A stretch of DNA of 64,000 bases from Kitasatospora viridis (GTDB lineage: Bacteria; Actinomycetota; Actinomycetes; Streptomycetales; Streptomycetaceae), in the NCBI RefSeq assembly GCF_007829815.1, contig NZ_VIWT01000001.1, positions 248,001 through 312,000 on the forward strand. The letters run 5' to 3'. The notes under the pieces were generated by a model. It did not search any database. It had not been told where the DNA came from and saw only the letters and a program-made list of their open reading frames with translations. The position numbers and the translations under genes are program-made. Positions 53,849 to 62,878 of the stretch are shown piece by piece. Every line of letters begins with the position of its first letter. Within the stretch, counting starts at the first letter, position 1.

Positions 53849-53879
53849 ACGACCCGTCACTCCTTCCCTGACGCAGAGT

Positions 53880-53895
53880 CGGACCGCGCAGTCCA
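53880..53895. promoter_or_regulatory. GGACCGCGCAGTCC near-palindrome, site 2
   Basis: CGGACCGCGCAGTCCA repeats site 1 with two changes, 47 bp centre to centre, and lies 28 bp before the start codon. The pair could bind two regulator dimers. Confidence 0.55.
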
Positions 53896-53923
53896 CTCAA
53901 CCCCACTCCCTAGGAGAGTCACC

Positions 53924-55306
53924 ATGTCGGTGCAGCCGCCGTCCGCAGACCAGCGGATCGTCATCGAGAACGCCGCCATCGCCACCGTCGACGGGAACGA
54001 CACCGAGTACGCCCGCGGTCACGTGGTGATCAAGGGCAACCTGATCGAGTCGGTCGGCGACGGCCCGGCCCCCTCCTGGCTCGACAACGTGGTGCGCCGG
54101 ATCAACGCCGAGGGCCACCTGGTCACCCCCGGCCTGGTCAACACCCACCACCACTTCTACCAGTGGATCACCCGGGGCCTGGCCCAGGACAACATCCTCT
54201 TCGACTGGCTGGTCGCGCTGTACCCGACCTGGGCCCGGATCGACGACCAGCTGGTGCACGCCGCCTCGCTGGGCTCGGCCGCCGCGCTGCTCAAGTCCGG
54301 CTGCACCACCGCCAGCGACCACCACTACGTCTTCCCCAAGGACGGCGGCGACATCCTGGGCGCCTCGATCGAGGCCGTCCAGCAGCTCGGCCTGCGCTTC
54401 ACCGCGCTGCGCGGCTCGATGGACCGCAGCAAGAAGGACGGCGGCCTGCCCCCGGACCACGCGGTGGAGACCACCGAGGAGATCCTGATCGCCTCCGAGG
54501 CGGCCGTGGACAAGTGGCACGACTCCTCCTTCGGCTCGATGCTGCACGTCGCCATCGCCCCCTGCTCGCCGTTCTCGGTCTCCACCGAACTGATGCGCGA
54601 GGCCGCCGTGCTGGCCCGCCGCAAGGGCGTGCGGCTGCACACCCACGGCTCGGAGACGGCCGAGGAGGAGGCGTTCTGCAAGCAGCTCTTCGGCATGGGC
54701 CCGACCGACTACTTCGAGTCCACCGGCTGGCTCGGCGAGGACGTGTGGATGGCGCACTGCGTCCACATGAACGACTCCGACATCGCCAAGTTCGCCGAGA
54801 CCGGCACCGGCGTGGCGCACTGCCCCTCCTCCAACGCCCGCCTGGCCGCCGGCATCGCCCGGGTGCCCGACATGCTGAAGGCCGGCGTCCCGGTCGGCCT
54901 GGGCGTGGACGGCACCGCCTCCAACGAGTCCGGCGAGCTCGGCACCGAGCTGCGCAACGCCCTGCTGATCAACCGCCTGCACGGCTCCCCGACCGCGCTC
55001 ACCGGCCGCCAGGCGCTGCGCCTGGGCACCATGGGCGGCGCCCGGGTGCTCGGCCGGCAGAACGAGATCGGCTCGATCGAGGTCGGCAAGCTGGCCGACC
55101 TGGCGCTCTGGAAGGTCGACGGGATCATGCACTCCTCGATCGCCGACCCGGTCGCCGCGCTGACCTTCGGCGCGCTCCCGCCGCTCGCCGCGCTCTTCGT
55201 GAACGGCAACGCGGTGGTCGAGAACGACCGGCTGACCACGGTCAACGAGGACCAGATCGCGCTGGCCTGCGCCAAGGCCGCGCGCGACCTGGCCGCGCGC
55301 GGCTGA
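53924..55306 (+). CDS. 8-oxoguanine deaminase (amidohydrolase)
   Basis: A 460-residue zinc amidohydrolase of the TrzN/AtzA/8-oxoguanine deaminase branch. Metal and substrate motifs are GLVNTHHHFYQW, HTHGSETAEEE, VWMAHCVHM and GLGVDGTASNESG (catalytic Asp). 8-oxoguanine deaminase releases ammonia and gives urate, the substrate of the adjacent uricase, which makes this reading more likely than triazine or other deaminases. Two GGACCGCGC palindromes lie upstream and tandem terminators downstream. Confidence 0.88.
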   Translation: MSVQPPSADQRIVIENAAIATVDGNDTEYARGHVVIKGNLIESVGDGPAPSWLDNVVRRINAEGHLVTPGLVNTHHHFYQWITRGLAQDNILFDWLVALYPTWARIDDQLVHAASLGSAAALLKSGCTTASDHHYVFPKDGGDILGASIEAVQQLGLRFTALRGSMDRSKKDGGLPPDHAVETTEEILIASEAAVDKWHDSSFGSMLHVAIAPCSPFSVSTELMREAAVLARRKGVRLHTHGSETAEEEAFCKQLFGMGPTDYFESTGWLGEDVWMAHCVHMNDSDIAKFAETGTGVAHCPSSNARLAAGIARVPDMLKAGVPVGLGVDGTASNESGELGTELRNALLINRLHGSPTALTGRQALRLGTMGGARVLGRQNEIGSIEVGKLADLALWKVDGIMHSSIADPVAALTFGALPPLAALFVNGNAVVENDRLTTVNEDQIALACAKAARDLAARG

Positions 55307-55375
55307 GCCACCGAGCCACTGATCCGTTAGAACCCCCAGACTCCGGGCCGCCCAGGGACGGTGCGTGACCCGGAC

Positions 55376-55405
55376 TCCGCCCGCCCTTCACCGGTGGCGG
55401 GCGGA
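55376..55405 (+). terminator. First of tandem hairpins after the deaminase
   Basis: TCCGCCCGCC and GGCGGGCGGA form a 10-bp stem with a ten-base loop. Confidence 0.65.
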
Positions 55406-55444
55406 CCGCAGCCCCGGACCCACGGCGAGGGTCCGGGGCTGCGG
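55406..55444 (+). terminator. Second tandem hairpin, strong terminator
   Basis: CCGCAGCCCCGGACCC and GGGTCCGGGGCTGCGG form a perfect 16-bp stem with a seven-base loop directly after the first hairpin. Confidence 0.88.
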
Positions 55445-55528
55445 CGTGCCCGGCCCCGGTCAATCGCGGGAACGGGCACGACGTAAGTTAGTGGGTCGAA
55501 CGTGCACCAAGGGAAAGGCCGGATCCGA

Positions 55529-57193
55529 ATGAGCTCCGTGGGATCGGCGATCCCCTCCGCCCGCCTACCGGCCCGCCCCGGCGGCCTGCGCGGCGCGCTG
55601 CGCTCGGCGCCGCGCCACCCGGTGGTCGCCGCGGTGCTGCTGTCCCTGCTGCTGCACCTGGTCTGGGTGCTCTGGCTGGCCAACGACGCGGGCGACCTGT
55701 CCGCCCAGTACGCCTGGACCGACTTCGCCAAGCAGCACCCCGAGTCGGCCTACAACCTGTCCTGGTACGGCGGCATGCACACCGCCTCGTACAGCGTGCT
55801 CTCGCCGTACCTGATGGGCGCCATCGGCGTGCGCACCACCGGCCTGCTGGCGGGCGTGGCGAGCGCCGCCCTGGCCGCGCAGCTGCTGATCAGGAGCGGG
55901 GTGCGCCGGCCGCTGCCGGCGGCCCTGTGGACGGCCTTCGCGCTCTGGTGCGACGTGGCCTCCGGGCGGGTCACCTTCGCCCTCGGGCTGGCCTTCGGGC
56001 TGGCCGCGACCCTGCTGGCGTACTGCTACCGGGGTCCGCGGCTGCGCTGGCTGGCGCTGTTCGGGCTGGCCGCGCTGGGCACCATGGGCAGCCCGGTGGT
56101 CGGGCTCTTCCTGGAGGTGGTCGGCGCCGGGCTCTTCCTGACCGGCCGTCGGCGGGACGCCTACCCGCTGTTCGCCGCGCCGGCCGTGGTGGTCGGCGGC
56201 ACCACGCTGCTCTTCCCGTTCAACGGCATGCAGCCGTTCAGCTTCCACAGCACCGTGCCGGTGGTGGCGGCCGCGCTGGCGGCGGTGTACTTCGCGCCGC
56301 GCGAGTGGACCGCGCTGCGCCGGGCCGGGCTGGTGTACGCGGTCGGCGTGATGCTGGTCTTCTTCGTCCCCTCGCCGGTGGGCAGCAACGTCGAGCGGCT
56401 CAGCCTGCTGTTCGCCGGCACGGCGCTGCTGGCGGTGCTGACCGGCGTGCGGATGGGCCGCCGGCGGGCCGTGGCGGTGCTGGTGGCCTTCCTGGCGGTG
56501 GCCGGCTGGCTGACCGGGCGGACCATCGGCGACCTGGTGGTGACCGTGCCGGTGACCCCGCCGGCCCGCGACGGCGGCGCGCTGATCGACGAGCTGAAGT
56601 CGCTCGGCGGCGAGCGCACCCGGGTCGAGGTGGTCCCGCTCTCCTCGCACTGGGAGGCCAGCGGGGTGGCGCCGTACGTGAACCTGGCGCGCGGCTGGAA
56701 CCGGCAGGCGGACACCACCCGCAACCCGCTCTTCTACACCGACCACCTGACGGCGGACCAGTACCACGACTGGCTGCGCGAGTGGGGCGTCGGCTACGTC
56801 GCGCTCTCCGACGCCAAGCCGGACGACGCGGCGGTCCAGGAGGCCGAGCTGGTCCGCTCCGGCCAGCCCTACCTGCGCCAGGTCTGGCAGTACGGCAGCT
56901 GGACGGTCTACCAGGTGGCCGACCCGACCCCGCTGGCCGACCCGCCGGCCGTGGTGGAGAAGGCCGACGCGGCCTCGCTGACCGTCTCGGTGCCGGCCGC
57001 CGGCGAGGTCCGGCTGAAGCTGCCGTACTCCCCCTGGCTGGGCCTGGCCGGGCACACCGACGACCAGCACGGCTGCCTGGCCCAGTCGGGCGACTGGACG
57101 GTGCTGCACGCGACCGCCCCGGGCACCTACCAGGTCACCGGGAACTACGGGCTGAACCGGGGCACCCCCTGCCCCACCCCCGCGAAGCAGTAG
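55529..57193 (+). CDS. Polytopic membrane protein, function unknown
   Basis: A 554-residue protein with roughly ten hydrophobic helices in the first 350 residues (HPVVAAVLLSLLLHLVWVLWL, VTFALGLAFGLAATLLAY and others) and a C-terminal extracytoplasmic domain of about 200 residues (WLREWGVGYVALSD, YGSWTVYQVADP). The large first loop DLSAQYAWTDFAKQHPESAY has Asp and aromatic residues as in GT-C-type glycosyltransferases, but no family is certain. ATG 55529 is chosen; GTG 55502 is in frame. It interrupts the purine block and ends at a shared terminator with gcl. Confidence 0.75.
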   Translation: MSSVGSAIPSARLPARPGGLRGALRSAPRHPVVAAVLLSLLLHLVWVLWLANDAGDLSAQYAWTDFAKQHPESAYNLSWYGGMHTASYSVLSPYLMGAIGVRTTGLLAGVASAALAAQLLIRSGVRRPLPAALWTAFALWCDVASGRVTFALGLAFGLAATLLAYCYRGPRLRWLALFGLAALGTMGSPVVGLFLEVVGAGLFLTGRRRDAYPLFAAPAVVVGGTTLLFPFNGMQPFSFHSTVPVVAAALAAVYFAPREWTALRRAGLVYAVGVMLVFFVPSPVGSNVERLSLLFAGTALLAVLTGVRMGRRRAVAVLVAFLAVAGWLTGRTIGDLVVTVPVTPPARDGGALIDELKSLGGERTRVEVVPLSSHWEASGVAPYVNLARGWNRQADTTRNPLFYTDHLTADQYHDWLREWGVGYVALSDAKPDDAAVQEAELVRSGQPYLRQVWQYGSWTVYQVADPTPLADPPAVVEKADAASLTVSVPAAGEVRLKLPYSPWLGLAGHTDDQHGCLAQSGDWTVLHATAPGTYQVTGNYGLNRGTPCPTPAKQ

Positions 57194-57204
57194 CGGCAGG
57201 ACAG

Positions 57205-57244
57205 CCGAGGGCCCGCCGGACGACAGTGTCCGGCGGGCCCTCGG
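57205..57244. terminator. Bidirectional terminator, membrane protein / gcl
   Basis: CCGAGGGCCCGCCGGAC and GTCCGGCGGGCCCTCGG form a perfect 17-bp stem with loop GACAGT between convergent stops at 57193 and 57261. Confidence 0.93.
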
Positions 57245-57260
57245 AGTCTCTACCGCTGTG

Positions 57261-59048
57261 TCAGACCTTCAGGGTCCGGATCGCGGTCGGCGCGTGGCCG
57301 GGCTCGGTGGCCAGCTCCTCGAACTCCTTGACCGCGCTGATGTCCTGGGTCGGGCTCATCGAGATGTTGGTGACCCGCTCCAGGATCGCCTCGACCACGA
57401 CCGGCACCTGGAACTCGGCGGCCAGCTTCTTGGCCTGCTCGAAGGCGGCGCCGAGCTCGTTCGGGTCGGTGACCCGGATCGCCTTGCAACCCAGGCCCTC
57501 GACGACCTTGACGTGGTCCACGCCGTAGACGCCGAGCTCGGGCGAGTTGATGTTCTCGAACTCCAGGTTGACCTGGAAGTTGATGTCCAGGCCGATCTGC
57601 GCCTGGCGGATCAGGCCCAGGTAGGCGTTGTTCACCAGCACGTGGACGTAGGGGATCTTGTGCTGGGCGCCGACGGCCAGCTCCTCCAGCATGAACTGGA
57701 AGTCGTAGTCGCCGGAGAGCGCGACCACCGGGGTCTCCCGGTCGGCGGTGGCGACGCCGAGCGCGGCCGGGATGGTCCAGCCCAGCGGGCCGGCCTGGCC
57801 GCAGTTGATCCAGTGCCGCGGCTTGTAGACGTGCAGCATCTGGGCGCCGGCGATCTGCGAGAGGCCGATCGTGGTGACGTAGCGGGTCTCCGGCCCGAAC
57901 GCCTTGTTCATCTCCTCGTACACCCGCTGCGGCTTCATCGGGATGTTGTCGAAGTGGGTGCGGCGCTGCAGGGTCGCCTTGCGCTCCTGGGTCTCGGCGA
58001 CCCAGCCGGCGCGGTCGGGCAGCTGCCCGGCGGCCTTGAGCTCCTTGGCGATCTGGACGAAGAGCTCCAGCGCGGCCTTGGCGTCCGAGGCGATGCCGAA
58101 GTCCGGGGCGAAGATCTTGCCGATCTGGGTGGGCTCGATGTCCACGTGGACGAACTTGCGCTCGCCGCGGTAGACGTCCAGCTTGTAGCCGGTGTGGCGG
58201 TTGGCCCAGCGGTTGCCGATGCCCAGGACGAAGTCCGAGGCGAGGAAGTTCTCGTTGCCGTAGCGGTGCGAGGTCTGCACGCCGACCATGCCGGCGTTCA
58301 GCTCGTGGTCGTCCGCGATGGTGCCCCAGCCCATCAGGGTGGGGATGACCGGGGTGCCGGTCAGCTCGGCGAACTCGACCAGCAGGTCGGCCGCGTCGGC
58401 GTTGATGATGCCGCCGCCGGCGACGATCAGCGGGCGCTCGGACTCCAGCAGGAACTTGATCGCCTTCTCGGCCTGGGCCCGGGTGGCGGCCGGCTTGTAG
58501 ACCGGCAGCGGCTCGTAGGTCTCCGGGTCGAACTCGATCTCGGTCAGCTGGACGTCGATCGGCAGGTCGATGAGGACCGGGCCGGGGCGGCCGGAGCGCA
58601 TCAGGTGGAAGGCCTGCTGGAAGACGCCGGGGACCTGGGCGGCCTCCAGCACGGTGGTGGCGGCCTTGGTGACCGGGCGGGCGATCGAGGCGATGTCGAC
58701 GGCCTGGAAGTCCTCGGTGTGCAGCTTGGCGACCGGCGCCTGGCCGGTGATGCACAGGATCGGGATCGAGTCGGCGATCGCCGAGTAGAGGCCGGTGATC
58801 ATGTCGGTGCCGGCCGGGCCCGAGGTGCCGATGCAGACGCCGATGTTGCCGGCCTTGGTGCGGGTGTAGCCCTCGGCCATGTGGGAGGCGCCCTCGACGT
58901 GGCGGGCCAGCGTGTGCCGGATCCCGCCACCCTCCTTGAGCGCCCGGTAGAAGGGGTTGATCGCGGCGCCCGGCACGCCGAACGCGACCTCGACACCTTC
59001 GCGCTTGAGGATCTCAACTGCGGCGCGGGCGGCTGTCATTCGAGGCAT
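57261..59048 (-). CDS. gcl: Glyoxylate carboligase
   Basis: A 595-residue thiamine-diphosphate enzyme joining two glyoxylates to tartronate semialdehyde plus CO2. [13 protein letters not shown] at the N-terminus has Val where most ThDP enzymes carry the catalytic Glu, a known hallmark of this enzyme. [32 protein letters not shown], and the ThDP site [34 protein letters not shown] follow in order. ATG 59048 has AGGAG upstream. Its product goes to glxR/hyi and glycerate kinase. Confidence 0.96.
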   Translation of the reverse strand: MPRMTAARAAVEILKREGVEVAFGVPGAAINPFYRALKEGGGIRHTLARHVEGASHMAEGYTRTKAGNIGVCIGTSGPAGTDMITGLYSAIADSIPILCITGQAPVAKLHTEDFQAVDIASIARPVTKAATTVLEAAQVPGVFQQAFHLMRSGRPGPVLIDLPIDVQLTEIEFDPETYEPLPVYKPAATRAQAEKAIKFLLESERPLIVAGGGIINADAADLLVEFAELTGTPVIPTLMGWGTIADDHELNAGMVGVQTSHRYGNENFLASDFVLGIGNRWANRHTGYKLDVYRGERKFVHVDIEPTQIGKIFAPDFGIASDAKAALELFVQIAKELKAAGQLPDRAGWVAETQERKATLQRRTHFDNIPMKPQRVYEEMNKAFGPETRYVTTIGLSQIAGAQMLHVYKPRHWINCGQAGPLGWTIPAALGVATADRETPVVALSGDYDFQFMLEELAVGAQHKIPYVHVLVNNAYLGLIRQAQIGLDINFQVNLEFENINSPELGVYGVDHVKVVEGLGCKAIRVTDPNELGAAFEQAKKLAAEFQVPVVVEAILERVTNISMSPTQDISAVKEFEELATEPGHAPTAIRTLKV

Positions 59049-59085
59049 CGGTCACTCCTGCGTCAACTCGTCTCCCCCATCGTGC

Positions 59086-59100
59086 TTCCACGATGCGGAA
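59086..59100. promoter_or_regulatory. TTCCAC-GAT-GCGGAA palindrome upstream of gcl
   Basis: This matches the hyi element (50887-50901) in 14 of 15 positions and lies 37 bases before the gcl start, downstream of the predicted -10. Confidence 0.68.
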
Positions 59101-59123
59101 TCCTGCTTTTGGGATACGAAATT

Positions 59124-59188
59124 AAAGTAGGGGGCGGCCCGATGGAGCGTCAAGGCTTCCGAGCTGTGGATTTCAACAACTCGTTGAT
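59124..59188 (-). promoter_or_regulatory. gcl promoter and TTCAACA palindrome
   Basis: On the minus strand TTGACG (59148-59153) and TACTTT (59124-59129) are 18 bp apart. The palindrome TTCAACA-ACT-CGTTGAT at 59172-59188 lies about 20 bp upstream of the -35, a position compatible with activation or looping repression. Confidence 0.7.
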
Positions 59189-59217
59189 CCGTATACGCAC
59201 CCTTCGGATGTGCGAAA

Positions 59218-59260
59218 GCACCCGTCAACGGCCCTGTTTCCGGGGGCCGTTGGCGGGTGC
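59218..59260 (-). terminator. Terminator of the aceB unit
   Basis: A 17-position stem (GCACCCGTCAACGGCCC with GGGCCGTTGGCGGGTGC, one T-G pair) with a nine-base loop, 14 bases beyond the stop at 59274. Confidence 0.85.
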
Positions 59261-59273
59261 CGGCGGATCGGTC

Positions 59274-59666
59274 CTAGAAGCTGCGGCCCAGGGTACCCAG
59301 GTAGCGGCGCCAACCGCCGTGCTCGGTGATCTCGCGGTGCACGCCGCGCTCCAGCTCACCGCGGGACAGCAGCATCGAGAAGCAGGCCGAGCCGTCGGCC
59401 AGCTCGATGATGCCGAGCTCCAGCTCGCGCGGCTCGCCGGGCAGGATCACGTCGCGCAGCAGCTCCAGGCTCAGCTCGTAGAGCTCGCCCTCGATCACGC
59501 TCGCCACGGCCGGGTCCGGCTGCAGGCCCGGGCAGACGTCACCGATCGAGAAGAACCGGTACCCGGGCGCGGTGCGCACCTCGCCGAGGAACGGCGCGTC
59601 GCCGAGCTTGGCGTGGAACTCACCGCCGCGCATCGCCTGACCGTTGAAGAACATCCGGACCGTCAA
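59274..59666 (-). CDS. Stand-alone allophanate-hydrolase C-terminal-domain-like protein
   Basis: A 130-residue protein resembling the C-terminal domain of allophanate hydrolase (AtzF_C, gamma-glutamylcyclotransferase-like fold): MRGGEFHAKLGDAPFLGEVRTAPGYRFFSIGDVCPGL, IEGELYELSLELL and ELGIIELADGSACFSMLL follow that family's order. No amidase domain is attached. TTG 59666 has GGAG five bases upstream; ATG 59654 is the alternative. It sits between aceB and gcl in the glyoxylate block, probably co-transcribed with aceB, so a role in ureido-compound handling is plausible but unproven. Confidence 0.75.
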   Translation of the reverse strand: MTVRMFFNGQAMRGGEFHAKLGDAPFLGEVRTAPGYRFFSIGDVCPGLQPDPAVASVIEGELYELSLELLRDVILPGEPRELELGIIELADGSACFSMLLSRGELERGVHREITEHGGWRRYLGTLGRSF

Positions 59667-59746
59667 TGTGACTCCATCTCAACAGGGGTGCACGGTCCAC
59701 CGGGGAGTGTTCGCCCCGGCGGACCGTACACAATGGCAGTAAGCGG

Positions 59747-61411
<1,665 letters not shown>

Positions 61412-61527
61412 GGGCAGGACACTCCTTGGACGGTTGAACCTGTGTAGGGAGCCCCGGTGGAGGCTTCCCTCGTGACGACCCACCTACCGGCCCCCGACTA
61501 CTGGGCAGGGTCGATTCTGTAAAGTGG

Positions 61528-61568
61528 AGACTAGTTTCCGCGATACAGAATTTCAACGGTTTGTTGAG
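61528..61568 (-). promoter_or_regulatory. aceB promoter and two operator motifs
   Basis: On the minus strand TTGAAA (61551-61556) and TAGTCT (61528-61533) are 17 bp apart. The spacer holds TTCCGC-GAT-ACAGAA (61536-61550, degenerate second motif) and the -35 is overlapped by TTCAACG-GTT-TGTTGAG (61552-61568). A rightward pair TTGTTG (61561-61566) and TACTCC (61585-61590) could serve allR. Confidence 0.7.
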
Positions 61569-61616
61569 CGGATCGCTGGGACTCTACTCCTCCGCCGACA
61601 GCAAAGGGAACCGCCA

Positions 61617-62393
61617 GTGGCCAGTCCTGCCCCCGAACGCGCCAGTGGCAGCGTGCAGTCCGTCGAACGCGCCTTCCAGCTGCTCGAAGCGCTGGCCGAC
61701 GCCGGTGGAGTCGCCACCCTGAGCGAGCTGTCCGGCAGCTCGGGCCTGCCGATGCCGACCATCCACCGCCTCGTCCGCACCCTGGCCACCCAGGGCTACG
61801 TGCGGCAGGACACCGCACGCCGCTACACCCTGGGCCCCCGGCTGATCCGGCTCGGCGAGACCGCCGGCCGGCTGCTCGGCAGCTGGGCCCGACCGTATCT
61901 GGCCGAATTGATGGAGGCCACTGGCGAAACCGCCAACCTCGCGGTGCTGGAGGGCGGCGAGGTGGTGTACGTGGGACAGGTGCAGTCGCGCCGCTCGATG
62001 CGGATGTTCACCGAGGTGGGCCGCCGGGTGCAGCCGCACTGCACCGGGGTCGGCAAGGCGCTGCTGGCGCAGCTGCCCGAGGACGAGGCGCGCGCCGTGC
62101 TCGGCACCCAGCCGCTGCCCGCGCACACCGAGTTCACCGTCACCGACGTGGACCGGCTGTTCGAACAGCTGGCCCACGCCCGCGAGGCGGGCTACGTGGT
62201 GGACGACCAGGAGCAGGAGATCGGGGTGCGCTGCATCGCGGTCACGGTGCCGGGTGCGCCGACCCCGACCGCCCTGTCGGTCTCCGGCCCGGAGGCCCGG
62301 ATCCGCGCGCTGGAGGAGCAGAGCGGCAGCGGGGCGCTGGTCACCGTGATGCAGGGGATCGCCAAACGGCTCGGCGACGTGCTCGCGCCGTGA
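61617..62393 (+). CDS. allR: IclR-family regulator of allantoin/glyoxylate genes (AllR-like)
   Basis: A 258-residue IclR regulator: winged helix SVERAFQLLEALADAG, TLSELSGSSGLPMPTIHRLVRTL, and an effector domain with HCTGVGKALLAQLPEDEA, AREAGYVVDDQEQEIGVRCIAV. GTG 61617 is chosen with AAAGGGAA upstream; the open frame reaches 61524 but that would read through the operator region. Divergence from aceB and the surrounding pathway match AllR, the allantoin-responsive repressor known in Streptomyces and E. coli. It probably binds one of the two shared palindromes, including at its own promoter. Confidence 0.88.
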   Translation: MASPAPERASGSVQSVERAFQLLEALADAGGVATLSELSGSSGLPMPTIHRLVRTLATQGYVRQDTARRYTLGPRLIRLGETAGRLLGSWARPYLAELMEATGETANLAVLEGGEVVYVGQVQSRRSMRMFTEVGRRVQPHCTGVGKALLAQLPEDEARAVLGTQPLPAHTEFTVTDVDRLFEQLAHAREAGYVVDDQEQEIGVRCIAVTVPGAPTPTALSVSGPEARIRALEEQSGSGALVTVMQGIAKRLGDVLAP

Positions 62394-62416
62394 CGCTGCG
62401 GTGAAGATCGGTGGCG

Positions 62417-62422
62417 TAGGGT
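62417..62422 (+). promoter_or_regulatory. Putative -10 box, leaderless start
   Basis: TAGGGT lies six bases before ATG 62429, with no ribosome-binding site, suggesting a leaderless transcript. A clear -35 is not seen. Confidence 0.45.
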
Positions 62423-62428
62423 GACGAC

Positions 62429-62863
62429 ATGCATCCGCTGCTCGCCCCTGTGCTCGCCGCCGCCGTGATCGCGGCCGGCCCCGCCGACCTCCGCGTGATC
62501 CCGATGAACCCGGATCCCGCACCGGCCGGCGGCATCACCACCGTGCACGCCTTCGTCGCCAACAACGGCCCGAACACGGCCGGCGCGTTCACCATCACGG
62601 TGCACGCGCCCGCCGGCGCCCACGTGCAGCAGCCCACCTTCCCGGGCCCGGACCGCTGCACCCTCGATGATGCGGACGTCGAGGTGGTCTGCAGCTTCCC
62701 GGCCGGACTCGAAGCGCTGCGCTCGGCCACCGCCCTGGTGCCGCTGCAGCTCGATGACGACGTGTCAGGAGTGCTGCGCGGCGGCCGGGTCACCGTGCGC
62801 AGCGCGGAAGACCCGGACCACCGCAACGACAGCGCGCCGTACGAGGTCCGGGTCTCCGAGTAG
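62429..62863 (+). CDS. Exported beta-sandwich protein (DUF11/CARDB-like)
   Basis: A 144-residue protein with a short signal-like N-terminus (LLAPVLAAAVIAAGPA) and a single beta-sandwich domain: DLRVIPMNPDPAPAGGITTVHAFVANNGPNTAGAFTITV resembles the start of DUF11/CARDB cell-surface repeats, with two Cys (CTLDDADVEVVC) that may pair. It carries no catalytic motif. It is convergent with the GH16 gene, 15 bases apart. Confidence 0.7.
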   Translation: MHPLLAPVLAAAVIAAGPADLRVIPMNPDPAPAGGITTVHAFVANNGPNTAGAFTITVHAPAGAHVQQPTFPGPDRCTLDDADVEVVCSFPAGLEALRSATALVPLQLDDDVSGVLRGGRVTVRSAEDPDHRNDSAPYEVRVSE

Positions 62864-62878
62864 CGGGTTGACGATCCG

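Noticed and set aside
61524..61616. Extending allR upstream to 61524
   Set aside because: The extra 31 codons would translate through both operator palindromes and lack a ribosome site; GTG 61617 has AAAGGGAA.
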